Below, one piece after another: positions 43,444 to 52,658 of a DNA stretch of 64,000 nt. The stretch is from Anabaena sp. UHCC 0187. GTDB lineage: Bacteria > Cyanobacteriota > Cyanobacteriia > Cyanobacteriales > Nostocaceae. The stretch's first letter is position 1. Each line of letters begins with the position of its first letter. The position numbers were made by a program, and so were the translations under genes. The stretch covers positions 293,872 to 357,871 of the forward strand of contig NZ_VILB01000011.1 of assembly GCF_009712035.1 (NCBI RefSeq), written 5' to 3'. The notes under the pieces were generated by a model. It did not search any database, had not been told where the DNA came from, and saw only the letters and a list, made by a program, of their open reading frames with translations.

Positions 43444-44457
43444 ATGCAAAAACTACTAACTATTGCTATTCCTACTTACAATCGCGCCGAGTTACTTGAT
43501 AAACAATTAACTTGGTTGTCTCAAGCTATTAAAGGATTTGAAACAGAATGTGAAATTTTAGTTTCTGATAACTGTTCTACAGATCATACTCAATCTATCA
43601 TTAGTAAATGGCAAAATATTCTCAAAAATATCACCTTAAAATCAAATAGAAATCCTGAAAATATAGGCGTAATGCGAAACATTTTTTATTGCCTAAGTGC
43701 TGCTACAACCAAGTATGTATGGACAATTGGGGATGATGATCCAATTCAGGAAAGAGCAGTTGCTTATGTAATAGGGAAAATTAAAAATATTGATGATTTA
43801 TCATTATTGTTTCTAAATTTTTCTGGTCGGAATAAAATTACTGGGGAAGCAGTACATCCACCAAAAATAGTTGGTAATCGTTGGTTTGATGCGGATACTG
43901 AAGATGGTAAAGGTGATGGTAAAGCAATATTTGAACATTGTTTGACTAAAAGTGTAGGGGCAGTAATTTTTCTAACTGCTACAGTATATCGGACTGATTT
44001 AATTAAACGCGCTCTCCAAATTTGGCCAACTGCTAGTAATAATTGGATATCTTTAGCATATTTAGCCGGTTATTGTGCTGCTAATGGCAAAGTAATTGTG
44101 ACTAAAGATATCTATCTAGAATGTATTGTGGGTGTTAGTTATTGGCAAAAAGAACCAAAGGCTGCACTTTTAATGCAATACCAACATATCCCTGAAGTGA
44201 TTTTAAAACTTGAGCAAATTGGCTATTCTAAAGCATATTGTTGTCGGATGCTTTTACAAAACTATCATGAAGTAGACTTGAAAGTTTTTTTAGGAGCAAT
44301 GAGAAGATGGCCTGTATCAGCTATAAAAACAGTAGTTCCTTTTTTAGCTTTAGCTAGTATGGCAGTATTGGAATTAATACCAATGAGAGAATTAAAAGTA
44401 GCAGAAACAGAACTTGAGAGAACAAAAATTTCAGAAGTAAAAAACTATCAGGGATAA
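43444..44457 (+). CDS. Glycosyltransferase family 2 (first of a duplicated pair)
   Basis: 337 residues, GT-A fold. N-terminal LTIAIPTYNRAELLDKQL, then EILVSDNCSTDHTQ, and the metal-binding WTIGDDDP (about 97-104). A hydrophobic segment near 298-315 may touch the membrane. A paralogue with the same N-terminal pattern lies at 45384, with a dioxygenase gene between them. It likely adds one sugar of the envelope polysaccharide repeat. GAGGA precedes the ATG. Confidence 0.88.
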   Translation: MQKLLTIAIPTYNRAELLDKQLTWLSQAIKGFETECEILVSDNCSTDHTQSIISKWQNILKNITLKSNRNPENIGVMRNIFYCLSAATTKYVWTIGDDDPIQERAVAYVIGKIKNIDDLSLLFLNFSGRNKITGEAVHPPKIVGNRWFDADTEDGKGDGKAIFEHCLTKSVGAVIFLTATVYRTDLIKRALQIWPTASNNWISLAYLAGYCAANGKVIVTKDIYLECIVGVSYWQKEPKAALLMQYQHIPEVILKLEQIGYSKAYCCRMLLQNYHEVDLKVFLGAMRRWPVSAIKTVVPFLALASMAVLELIPMRELKVAETELERTKISEVKNYQG

Positions 44458-44486
44458 ATCAATAAATTTTAATCGGTAGGTATTTC

Positions 44487-45251
44487 ATGCTTAACAGTAT
44501 TAAAGACAAAGTATCTTTATTCCAGTCTGAGTTGAATTATCAAGCAAATCTTTGGCAGCATCAGAGAAATTTGCCTACTATCAATTCAGGGGATCACTTG
44601 ATTGTTGAACATCTTAAAAGAGAAGGTGTTTACATCACGTCTTTAGCAGATTTAGGTTTATCATCTACTTCAAAAATGTTAGCTAGTGCTAATAGTTATG
44701 CAGATAGTATGGTAAATCCCAGAGATATTCATGCAGGGTATAAGTTACCACAAATTTATACAATTACAGATTTACCAGAATTTTTTAATTGGGGAATTGA
44801 AACCCGACTACAAAACATTATTGAAAATTATATAGGTTTACCTATCGTTTTTCATGGTGTTCATGTGCGGAAAGACTTCCCTAATGAGCAACAACTGGAG
44901 ACTTTACTATGGCATAAAGATTCTGAAGATAGACGCATGATTAAAGTCATTATCTATCTAAATGATGTAACTGAAAAACAGGGGCCATTTGAATATATTC
45001 CACTACCTGTTAATTTTCTAGAACGAGTTAACAATTATCGAGTTGATTATGAACTTTGGCGTTCTAATTTTCTAGGAATTAACGACGATAAAATGATGAA
45101 AATAATTCCTAAATCAGCCTGGAAATCCTGCCCTGGCAAAGCTGGGACTGTGATTTTTGCGGATACAAGGAATATTTTACATCATGGTACTGCAAGAAGC
45201 CTAGAGCGTTCAGCTTTATTTTTTGCATACACAGCTAACTCTCCTAAATGA
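44487..45251 (+). CDS. Phytanoyl-CoA-dioxygenase-like 2OG-Fe(II) enzyme
   Basis: 254 residues of the double-stranded beta-helix oxygenase fold. The iron site is WHKDSED (His and Asp, about 137-143) and a distal His in ILHHGTARS (about 230-238), with Arg of ERSALFF (about 241-247) for the 2-oxoglutarate carboxylate. These residues suggest an active enzyme. The substrate is unknown; hydroxylation of a sugar or lipid carrier is inference. It lies 29 bases after the first GT2 gene and 132 before the second. Confidence 0.85.
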   Translation: MLNSIKDKVSLFQSELNYQANLWQHQRNLPTINSGDHLIVEHLKREGVYITSLADLGLSSTSKMLASANSYADSMVNPRDIHAGYKLPQIYTITDLPEFFNWGIETRLQNIIENYIGLPIVFHGVHVRKDFPNEQQLETLLWHKDSEDRRMIKVIIYLNDVTEKQGPFEYIPLPVNFLERVNNYRVDYELWRSNFLGINDDKMMKIIPKSAWKSCPGKAGTVIFADTRNILHHGTARSLERSALFFAYTANSPK

Positions 45252-45383
45252 CCAGAACTTTGTACACAATATCATGATGATACCTTTGCCAAACCAAGTC
45301 AACAATTAATAGCTGGTAGCTTAGGTTCAAGATAGAAAATCATAGCCAAAAACATTTGCCCTCTCAATAATAATTTATCTACA

Positions 45384-46373
45384 ATGAATCCAGTATTGAC
45401 AATTGCTATACCCACATATAACCGTGCTGCTTTACTTGATAAACAGTTAACATGGCTGGCGAAATCTATCAAAGGTTTTGAATCTGAATGTGAAATTATT
45501 GTTTCTGATAACTGTTCAGAAGATAATACACAGGAAATAGTTAAAAAATGGCAGTCATTTTTACCAACTACAACATTTCATATCAACAAAAATAGTGAAA
45601 ATGTTGGCGTAATGAAAAATATTGCTTATTGCATTAAAGCAGCAACAAGTAAATATGTTTGGACTATTAGTGATGATGATATTATCGCTGATAACACGAT
45701 ATCTTATCTCATTAATACGTTAAAAAAAGAGCCAGATTTAGCATTACTAATTTTGAATTTTTCCTGTCGTCATGAAGTAACAGGTGAATTATTATATCAA
45801 CGCTGTTATAAGCTTCATCATGAACAAATTGAGCATGATGGTGAATCGGCATTTGAACGTTGTATACAGGAAAATCGCTCTGGGGTACAACTGATGTCTG
45901 CTCAAGTATACAAAACAGAATTAGCTCAAAGCGCTCTACAAAAATGGACTAATGGTGTAAAAAACTTAGATTATCAGGTCTATTTAACTGGGTTTTGTGC
46001 TTTTCATGGCAGTGTAAAAATAACCAAAGATACTTTTTTGGAAAATGCTTTTGGTGCTAGTCATTGGATGGTGAAGCCAAAGATATTGCTAAAGATGCAA
46101 TATACTTATTCACCTGAAGTTAATATCAAACTCCAGGAAATAGGATACTCTAAATTATTTTGTAGTCAATTAATTCTTCAGCACTTTACTGACAATAATT
46201 GGCGAGTTTTCTTCGGGGCTTTGAGAAGATGGCCTATCATGGCAATTACCACAATCATTCCTTACTTTGGTTTAGTATGTACATCACTCCTGGAAAGTGT
46301 TATAGCCCAACAAGAGATGGAACTTAAAACTTCACATTTAACCAGTTTAAGAAATAAAAAAATATCATTGTGA
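45384..46373 (+). CDS. Glycosyltransferase family 2 (second of the duplicated pair)
   Basis: 329 residues, clear paralogue of the gene at 43444: LTIAIPTYNRAALLDKQLTW, CEIIVSDNCSEDNTQ and WTISDDDII match the first copy position by position. The C-terminal parts (LQEIGYSKLFCSQLILQ and FFGALRRWPIMAITTIIPY) are similar as well. The GDDD to SDDD change keeps the metal-binding acids. The pair probably arose by tandem duplication, now split by the dioxygenase gene. Confidence 0.88.
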   Translation: MNPVLTIAIPTYNRAALLDKQLTWLAKSIKGFESECEIIVSDNCSEDNTQEIVKKWQSFLPTTTFHINKNSENVGVMKNIAYCIKAATSKYVWTISDDDIIADNTISYLINTLKKEPDLALLILNFSCRHEVTGELLYQRCYKLHHEQIEHDGESAFERCIQENRSGVQLMSAQVYKTELAQSALQKWTNGVKNLDYQVYLTGFCAFHGSVKITKDTFLENAFGASHWMVKPKILLKMQYTYSPEVNIKLQEIGYSKLFCSQLILQHFTDNNWRVFFGALRRWPIMAITTIIPYFGLVCTSLLESVIAQQEMELKTSHLTSLRNKKISL

Positions 46374-46469
46374 TACCTTTTTTTATATAAATACCCCATG
46401 GAGATTTAAGGTATAAACCTAAAATCAAAACCCGTTCTGTTATCCTCAATAAAAACTTTCTCAACAACC

Positions 46470-47015
46470 ATGATTTTTACCTCTACTAAACTCGCTGGTG
46501 CTTTCATTATTGACTTAGAAGAAAAGCCCGATGCTCGCGGTTTTTTTGCTCGCACTTTCTGCGCTGATGAATTTATCGCTCATGGTTTAAAACCAACAGT
46601 TGCCCAATGTAACCTTTCTTTCAATCATAAAAAAGGCACATTGCGGGGAATGCACTATCAAACTCTTCCCGCAGCCGAAACAAAATTAATTCGCTGCACT
46701 CAAGGAGCGATTTATGACGTAATTGTGGATATGCGTCCTGAATCTCCTACTTATCTAGTGCATATTGGTGTAGAACTGAGTGCAGAAAATCGTCGCGCTC
46801 TTTATGTTCCAGAAATGTTTGCCCATGGTTATCAAGCTTTAACCGATGGTGCAGAAGTTGTGTATCAAGTGGGTGAATTTTACACTCCTGGATATGAAAG
46901 AGGTTTGCGTTATGATGATCCAATTTTAGAAATTTCTTGGCCATTGGATGCAACGGAAATGTCTGATAAAGATCGGAATTGGCCTTTACTAGAATCTATT
47001 TTAATAGGAGTTTAA
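46470..47015 (+). CDS. rfbC: dTDP-4-dehydrorhamnose 3,5-epimerase-like
   Basis: 181-residue cupin. The RmlC pattern is present: DARGFFARTFC, VAQCNLSFNHKKGTLRGMHYQ with the catalytic His, VIVDMRPESPTY, and FAHGYQALTDGAEVVYQV. In the HEP island this is the position of alr2830. The substrate could be another 4-keto sugar nucleotide, since rfbB and rfbD genes are not nearby. It ends two bases before the next start. Confidence 0.92.
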   Translation: MIFTSTKLAGAFIIDLEEKPDARGFFARTFCADEFIAHGLKPTVAQCNLSFNHKKGTLRGMHYQTLPAAETKLIRCTQGAIYDVIVDMRPESPTYLVHIGVELSAENRRALYVPEMFAHGYQALTDGAEVVYQVGEFYTPGYERGLRYDDPILEISWPLDATEMSDKDRNWPLLESILIGV

Positions 47016-47017
47016 TC

Positions 47018-48331
47018 ATGATTATTGTTGATAAAGCTTTACAAGCGCGGGCTGCATTAGGTAAGCCAGTAAAAGTGGCAATGATTGGGGCTGGTTTTAT
47101 GGGTCGAGGCATTGCCAATCAAATTGTCAATTCTGTGCCAGGAATGGAGTTAGTTGCTATTTCTAATCGTCATATTGATTCAGCTAAACGAGCTTATGTA
47201 GAAGCAGGAATTGAGGATATCAAAATTGTTGATAACTTGGCTGATTTAGAAAATGCACTTGCTCAAAATGAGTATGCAATCACCGAAGATGCGATGTTGC
47301 TATGTGAAGCAGATGGCATAGATGCAATCATTGAAGTGACAGGAACAATTGAATATGCGGCTCATTTGGTCATGTGTGCGATCGCTCATCACAAGCATAT
47401 CATTTTAATGAATGCCGAACTTGATGGCACAATTGGGCCTATCCTCAAAGTCCATGCAGACCGGGCTGGCGTGATTCTCAGCGCCTGTGATGGCGACCAA
47501 CCAGGGGTAGAAATGAACCTGTACCGCTTTGTCAAAAGCATCGGTTTAAAGCCTTTACTGTGTGGCAACATCAAAGGTTTACAAGACCCCTACCGCAACC
47601 CCACCACCCAAGCAGGTTTTGCCCAACGCTGGGGTCAAAATCCCGCCATGGTAACAAGCTTTGCTGACGGCACGAAAATTTCCTTTGAGCAAGCCATAGT
47701 AGCCAACGGCACAGGGATGAAAGTAGCCAAGCGGGGGATGTTGGGATACGACTACACCGGTCATGTGGATGAAATGACCAAAATGTATGACATTGACCAA
47801 CTGCAAGAATTAGGCGGTATCGTTGATTACGTTGTTGGCACTAAACCAGGTCCAGGAGTATTTGTATTTGCTACTCACGAAGACCCCAAACAACGCCATT
47901 ATCTCAACCTTTATAAACTAGGTGAAGGACCTCTGTACAGCTTCTATACCCCCTATCACCTTTGTCATTTTGAAGTTCCCCTGTCCGTAGCTCGCGCTGT
48001 CCTCTTCCATGATGCTGTGCTTGCACCCATCGCCGGTCCGGTTGTTGATGTCGTCACCACCGCCAAAATTGATCTCACAGCCGGAGAAACTCTTGATGGT
48101 ATTGGTTATTACATGACCTATGGCCAATGTGAAAATTCCCCAATTGTGCAACAAGAAAACTTACTACCAATGGGTATTGCTGAAGGATGCCGCTTGAAGC
48201 GTGATATTCCTAAAGATCAGGTTCTCACTTACGATGATGTGGAATTGCCTGAAGGCAGACTTTGCGATCAATTACGGGCTGAACAAGCAGTTTATTTTGC
48301 TCCTGTGAAAACTTTAGCGCTCACAAAATAG
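47018..48331 (+). CDS. NAD(P)-dependent oxidoreductase with SAF domain
   Basis: 437 residues from the ATG at 47018, just two bases after the rfbC stop, with TAGGAG upstream. The Rossmann loop is IGAGFMGRGIANQIV (about 22-36), with homoserine-dehydrogenase-like surroundings (DAIIEVTGT, ILMNAELDGTIGP). The C-terminus (PMGIAEGCRLKRDIPKDQVL) reads as a SAF domain. Proteins of this type lie in polysaccharide clusters and probably oxidise a sugar or sugar-acid intermediate; the reaction is not known. The frame extends 13 codons upstream into rfbC, which is discounted. Confidence 0.8.
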   Translation: MIIVDKALQARAALGKPVKVAMIGAGFMGRGIANQIVNSVPGMELVAISNRHIDSAKRAYVEAGIEDIKIVDNLADLENALAQNEYAITEDAMLLCEADGIDAIIEVTGTIEYAAHLVMCAIAHHKHIILMNAELDGTIGPILKVHADRAGVILSACDGDQPGVEMNLYRFVKSIGLKPLLCGNIKGLQDPYRNPTTQAGFAQRWGQNPAMVTSFADGTKISFEQAIVANGTGMKVAKRGMLGYDYTGHVDEMTKMYDIDQLQELGGIVDYVVGTKPGPGVFVFATHEDPKQRHYLNLYKLGEGPLYSFYTPYHLCHFEVPLSVARAVLFHDAVLAPIAGPVVDVVTTAKIDLTAGETLDGIGYYMTYGQCENSPIVQQENLLPMGIAEGCRLKRDIPKDQVLTYDDVELPEGRLCDQLRAEQAVYFAPVKTLALTK

Positions 48332-48352
48332 TTTTCAAATTAGCATCAAGAT

Positions 48353-48393
48353 AATTCAGAGGTTTCCTGATATTTTCATTTAACCTCTGAATT
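48353..48393 (+). terminator. Perfect 12-bp hairpin after the SAF-domain oxidoreductase gene
   Basis: AATTCAGAGGTT (48353-48364) and AACCTCTGAATT (48382-48393) pair perfectly, 21 bases after the stop codon. No U-run follows; attenuation or message stabilisation is possible. Confidence 0.55.
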
Positions 48394-48588
48394 TACATAT
48401 ATACAGTAAATAACAGAGATTATTTTGATAATCTTGTGAGGTTTTGCATGATTTAAACTCCTATTAAACAAATAAATTAATTGATACAAAGCAAGGGATA
48501 CAACCTAGTAATGCAACATTAAAAATTAAATTACTAGAGAATAAATATTAAACCCAATCGCCAATTACCAAATTATAGGGAATCAGAT

Positions 48589-49674
48589 ATGAAAATTGCT
48601 CTTGTTCATGATTACTTAACCCAGCGCGGTGGAGCAGAGCGCGTATTTGAATTACTGTGTAAGCGATATCCTGAAGCTGACATTTTCACCTCATTATACG
48701 ACCCCCAAAAAAGTATTGATTTAGGGGAACGTATTATTAACACCACATTTTTGCAAAAAATTCCTGGTGCAACCAAATATTTTCGGATGTTAGCTCCCCT
48801 CTATTTTCCGGCATTTCGCTCTTTGGATTTGCAAGACTATGATCTAATTATTAGCAGCAGTACCAGTTTTGCTAAAGCAGTCCGGAAAAATCCCGCAGCT
48901 AGACATATTTGTTTTTGTCATAATGTTACCCGGTTTTTATGGGATACAGAAACTTATTTACGGGAATACGGAGACTATAGATACTTTGCTCCTCTCATTG
49001 AAAAAATATTTCAAATGATGAGAAATGTAGACCTGCAATATGCTCAAGAACCCGATCTCTACATTGCCAATTCTAGTATTGTTGCCCGACGAATTCAAAA
49101 TATTTATCATAAAGAAGCCATTGCTATTAACTATCCAATTGATACTAGCAATTTTGTTTTCTCCGATACCAAAGAAGAATATTACTTGGCATCGGCGCGG
49201 ATGATAAGTTATAAACGTCTTGATATAATAGTCGAAGCTTTTAATTGGTTAGGCTGGAACTTATTAATATCAGGTGATGGACCAGAACAAGAAAGATTAA
49301 AAGCCCAGGCATTACCCAACATCCAATTTCTAGGTCATGTCAGTGATAGAGAACGTAAAGATTTATTCTCTAAAGCCAAATCAATTATTGTTGCGGCTTT
49401 AGAAGATTATGGATTAGTTCCAGTCGAGGCAAATGCTAGTGGTACACCAGTCATTGCCTATGGAGCAGGTGGAGTATTAGATACTCAAATACCAGGGAAA
49501 ACAGGCGTATTTTTTAAGAGACAAACACCATGCTCTCTACAAGCAGCATTACTAGAAGCCAGAGGAATATCTTGGGATTACGAAACTATCCGTAATCACG
49601 CTGTTAGCAAGTTTTCAGAACAGTCATTTTTTAGCAAAGTTGATCAAATTATTGATCAAGCTAGTACCGCATGA
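48589..49674 (+). CDS. Glycosyltransferase family 4 (WbaZ-like)
   Basis: 361 residues, GT-B fold. The N-terminal domain starts MKIALVHDYLTQRGGAERVF, with CFCHNVTRFLWD and YIANSSIVARRIQ. The C-terminal domain has YYLASARMISYKRLDI, and EDYGLVPVEANASGTPVIAY with the E-x7-E nucleotide-sugar motif. It is the likely counterpart of alr2832, adding one sugar of the HEP repeat. It is followed by a terminator-like repeat (copy C). Confidence 0.9.
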   Translation: MKIALVHDYLTQRGGAERVFELLCKRYPEADIFTSLYDPQKSIDLGERIINTTFLQKIPGATKYFRMLAPLYFPAFRSLDLQDYDLIISSSTSFAKAVRKNPAARHICFCHNVTRFLWDTETYLREYGDYRYFAPLIEKIFQMMRNVDLQYAQEPDLYIANSSIVARRIQNIYHKEAIAINYPIDTSNFVFSDTKEEYYLASARMISYKRLDIIVEAFNWLGWNLLISGDGPEQERLKAQALPNIQFLGHVSDRERKDLFSKAKSIIVAALEDYGLVPVEANASGTPVIAYGAGGVLDTQIPGKTGVFFKRQTPCSLQAALLEARGISWDYETIRNHAVSKFSEQSFFSKVDQIIDQASTA

Positions 49675-49678
49675 CGGA

Positions 49679-49730
49679 ATTAAAGATTAAAAAAAAAGCA
49701 AATTTCACCAGCTTTTTCAAAATTTTTAAT
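49679..49730 (+). terminator. Terminator-like repeat, copy C
   Basis: ATTAAAGATTAAAAAAAAAG, then CACCAGCTTTTTC, then AATTTTTAAT. It begins four bases after the GT4 stop. Same layout as copies A and B. Confidence 0.65.
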
Positions 49731-49826
49731 CCTTGCTTGACTTCCGTCTTTGTGTGCTAGTAATGTGCATCTTTCATTTAATTTTTTAGGTGTTTGCGTA
49801 GTTTATCGCAGATAAGGATAATAAAA

Positions 49827-52055
49827 GTGGTTCAAACTAGTCTAAGTCCAAATACAAATCCAGCATCAGAAACAGAACCAGGTTATGGACAAATATTTGC
49901 TGTAATTTTGCGGCGATTCCCCTGGTTATTATTAGTATTGCTGAGTTCTACGGCTATTGCTGGCATCATGACCTTAAAAACAGAACCCAGCTTCAAAAGT
50001 ACCATGCAATTGTTAGTAGAAGCTAACTATCAAGGGAAAAAAGAAGGTGATAACGGCGAAAGTCAGTTTACTGATGCTAACGTCCAGGTAGATACGGCAA
50101 CTCAATTGAACTTAATGCAGAGTTCTGGGCTGATTCAAAAAGCAGTTGATAAACTCAAGACTGAATATCCAAACTTAACAGCAATGGATCTAAAAAAGTC
50201 TTTAGTATTAACTCAACTGAAGACTCCAGAGGATAATATTGTCACTAAAATCTTTCAAGTTGATTATAGTGATAACGATCCAGAGAAAACCGAAAAAGTT
50301 CTCAAGACTATTCAGCAAGTTTATTTAGAATATAATAAACAACAGCAGGATTCGCGCTTACAGAAAGGTCTGCAAGTCATCAGAGATCAATTGAGAAAAG
50401 CGACAGATGAAGTCACCGCTTCCGAAGCAAATTTGCAACGGTTTCGGAGAACTCAGAATTTAATTGATCCAGAAACTCAGGCCAAAACTGTAGAGACAAC
50501 TTTAAATACTATCCAGCAAGAACGACAAACAACTCGTTCCCAGTATGAAGAAGCTGTAGCAAAGCAAAAATCTTTGCAAGTACAGCTAAACCGTTCTCCA
50601 CAAAATGCCTTAGTTTCTTCCCGTTTGAGTCAGTCTACTCGCTATCAAGGCTTACTCAACGAAATTCAGAAAACAGAACTAGCTTTAGCCCAGGAACGTT
50701 TACGCTTCACTGACGATACTCCCAGCGTTCAAAAATTGACCGAACAACTGCAAAGTCAAAAACAACTTTTGCAAAAAGAAGTCAGCAGAACCTTGGGACA
50801 AAATTCTCATCCTGTTGCCAGTTCTGGAGATAATCTTCTAGAACAAGGACAATTTGGGCAAATTGATCTTAATCTCGCAGGGCAGTTAGTAGAAACGCAA
50901 ACTACTATAGTTTCATTAAGCGCACGTGATCAAACTTTAGCAGTAAAAGAGAAAGAATTACAAGCAGACCTCAAACGTTTTCCTTCTCTATTAGCTTATT
51001 ACAATCGCATACTTCCCCAACTACAATTTAGCAGAGAAAGATTAGAACAATTATTAAGAGCAGAACAAAAATTACGCCAGGAACTTTCTAAAGGTGGATT
51101 TAATTGGGAAGTAGTCGAAGAACCTCAACAAGGTATGCAAACAGGCCCTAACCTCAAACAAAACCTATTATTAGGAGGAGTTATTGGGTTAATGTTAGGA
51201 GGTGTTGCGGCCTTTATTCGTGAAGCATCTGATGACGCTGTACATACTACTGCGGAATTAGAAAAACAGGTTGCTCTCCCATTATTAGGAACAACTCCTA
51301 AATTGCCACCTGCTAGACCCAGGGAATCAATGATTAAATTGCCATTTGGCAAACCAGAAGTTCTTGCTCCTTGGACAATTCAAGTATTACAATCTCCTCC
51401 TCGTTGGGAAGCACTTGATCTAATTTACAAAAATATTGAACTGCTCAATAATGTCTCTGATTTGAGATCCTTAATGGTGACATCAGCGTTGCCAGATGAT
51501 GGTAAGTCAGCCTTAGCTTTAGGTCTAGCCATGAGTGCAGCTCGCTTGCATAAAAAAGTCTTACTAATTGATGCTAACTTACGCGATCCTAATCTGCACA
51601 AACAGCTAAATCTTCCTAATGAACAGGGACTTTCAACTTTATTAGAAAGTGAAGTTACCGTACCTAATCACATCAGTGTTCCCTACTCCGGCTCATCTTA
51701 TATTGATATTTTGACCGCTGGCCCCATACCAACCGATCCTGCCCATCTTTTGAGTTCTCCGCGCATGATAGAATTGATGGCTGCATTTGAAGAAAACTAT
51801 GATTTGGTACTCATAGATGCCCCTTCCGTCTTAGGTTTAGTTGATGCTATGCTCACAGCGTCATCTTGTCGGAGTGTGGTGATGATGGCTAGTATTGGTA
51901 AGGTGACACGCACCCAACTTAATCAAGCTACAAAGATGTTGAGTAAGTTAAATTTGATTGGAGTTGTGGCTAATGGTGCATCTCCATCTGACAGCACTTA
52001 TGTCCCCTATATAAAGCCGAAACAGTTGGTATTGCAACAAGCATTGGAAGAATAA
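49827..52055 (+). CDS. Polysaccharide co-polymerase / BY-type tyrosine autokinase (Wzc-like)
   Basis: Controls chain length and export of the polysaccharide. With the GTG at 49827 (AAGGA upstream) it has 742 residues: helix one (about 29-49), a Wzz periplasmic domain with long coiled coils (about 60-430), helix two (about 445-462), and the cytoplasmic kinase. The kinase has Walker A PDDGKSALAL, Walker A' LLIDANLRDP and Walker B VLIDAP. Two tyrosines near the end (TYVPYIKPK) form a minimal Tyr cluster. A TTG at 49794 would add 11 residues. Confidence 0.9.
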   Translation: MVQTSLSPNTNPASETEPGYGQIFAVILRRFPWLLLVLLSSTAIAGIMTLKTEPSFKSTMQLLVEANYQGKKEGDNGESQFTDANVQVDTATQLNLMQSSGLIQKAVDKLKTEYPNLTAMDLKKSLVLTQLKTPEDNIVTKIFQVDYSDNDPEKTEKVLKTIQQVYLEYNKQQQDSRLQKGLQVIRDQLRKATDEVTASEANLQRFRRTQNLIDPETQAKTVETTLNTIQQERQTTRSQYEEAVAKQKSLQVQLNRSPQNALVSSRLSQSTRYQGLLNEIQKTELALAQERLRFTDDTPSVQKLTEQLQSQKQLLQKEVSRTLGQNSHPVASSGDNLLEQGQFGQIDLNLAGQLVETQTTIVSLSARDQTLAVKEKELQADLKRFPSLLAYYNRILPQLQFSRERLEQLLRAEQKLRQELSKGGFNWEVVEEPQQGMQTGPNLKQNLLLGGVIGLMLGGVAAFIREASDDAVHTTAELEKQVALPLLGTTPKLPPARPRESMIKLPFGKPEVLAPWTIQVLQSPPRWEALDLIYKNIELLNNVSDLRSLMVTSALPDDGKSALALGLAMSAARLHKKVLLIDANLRDPNLHKQLNLPNEQGLSTLLESEVTVPNHISVPYSGSSYIDILTAGPIPTDPAHLLSSPRMIELMAAFEENYDLVLIDAPSVLGLVDAMLTASSCRSVVMMASIGKVTRTQLNQATKMLSKLNLIGVVANGASPSDSTYVPYIKPKQLVLQQALEE

Positions 52056-52658
52056 ACCAGAATATTTGATAATTATTCAACCAAATACAAATATATTTAC
52101 CCTCGGCTATCCGGGGGTTTTTAATTAAATAAAATCCTCAATAAATTATCTATTTAATATGTTTTTAAAACAACAAAATCTTGGTTATTTTTATTTAGTG
52201 ACAATTAATTCATTTTATCATAGCTTAATATTTCGCACAGAAAAGTAATATCTATTTAAAGAGTGAATAAAGAAGTTGCTTATTGATGATCTATTTATCA
52301 AGATTCTTATATTCTAGAGATTGAAACACATATTCAAAGCAAGAGTTCAGAATTTAGAAGTCATTGAGTCAAGAAAAAGTAATTATACATTCTGAATCTT
52401 GACTATTCCAACTTGCCTCTTGCCTTGCCATAACAACAATTTTCAACACCAACCTACTTAAGTGTCATCAATTTTCAGTTATTTTAATAATACTCAGTCA
52501 AACAGCTTATGTTAGGACTGGATATAGGGAAAACCATTAGGAGGAATGAGTATAGAGAAAATTGTCATTTGTATTTACTCACCTTTATCTGCGTTTAAAC
52601 CGCACCTTTTCTGATCATTTTACACTCTCTCTCTATTACTTTATCACTGCCAATATAT
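52056..52658. other. Long leader region before hepC
   Basis: 603 bases. It holds the terminator at 52100-52124, AT-rich sequence, and a 22-codon frame behind AGGAGG (52546-52614). Promoter boxes could not be assigned with confidence. Confidence 0.55.
52100..52124 (+). terminator. Intrinsic terminator of the Wzc-like gene
   Basis: CCCTCGG (52100-52106) pairs with CCGGGGG (52111-52117) with one wobble around a CTAT loop, followed by TTTTT. It is 45 bases after the stop and separates the upstream genes from hepC. Confidence 0.88.
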
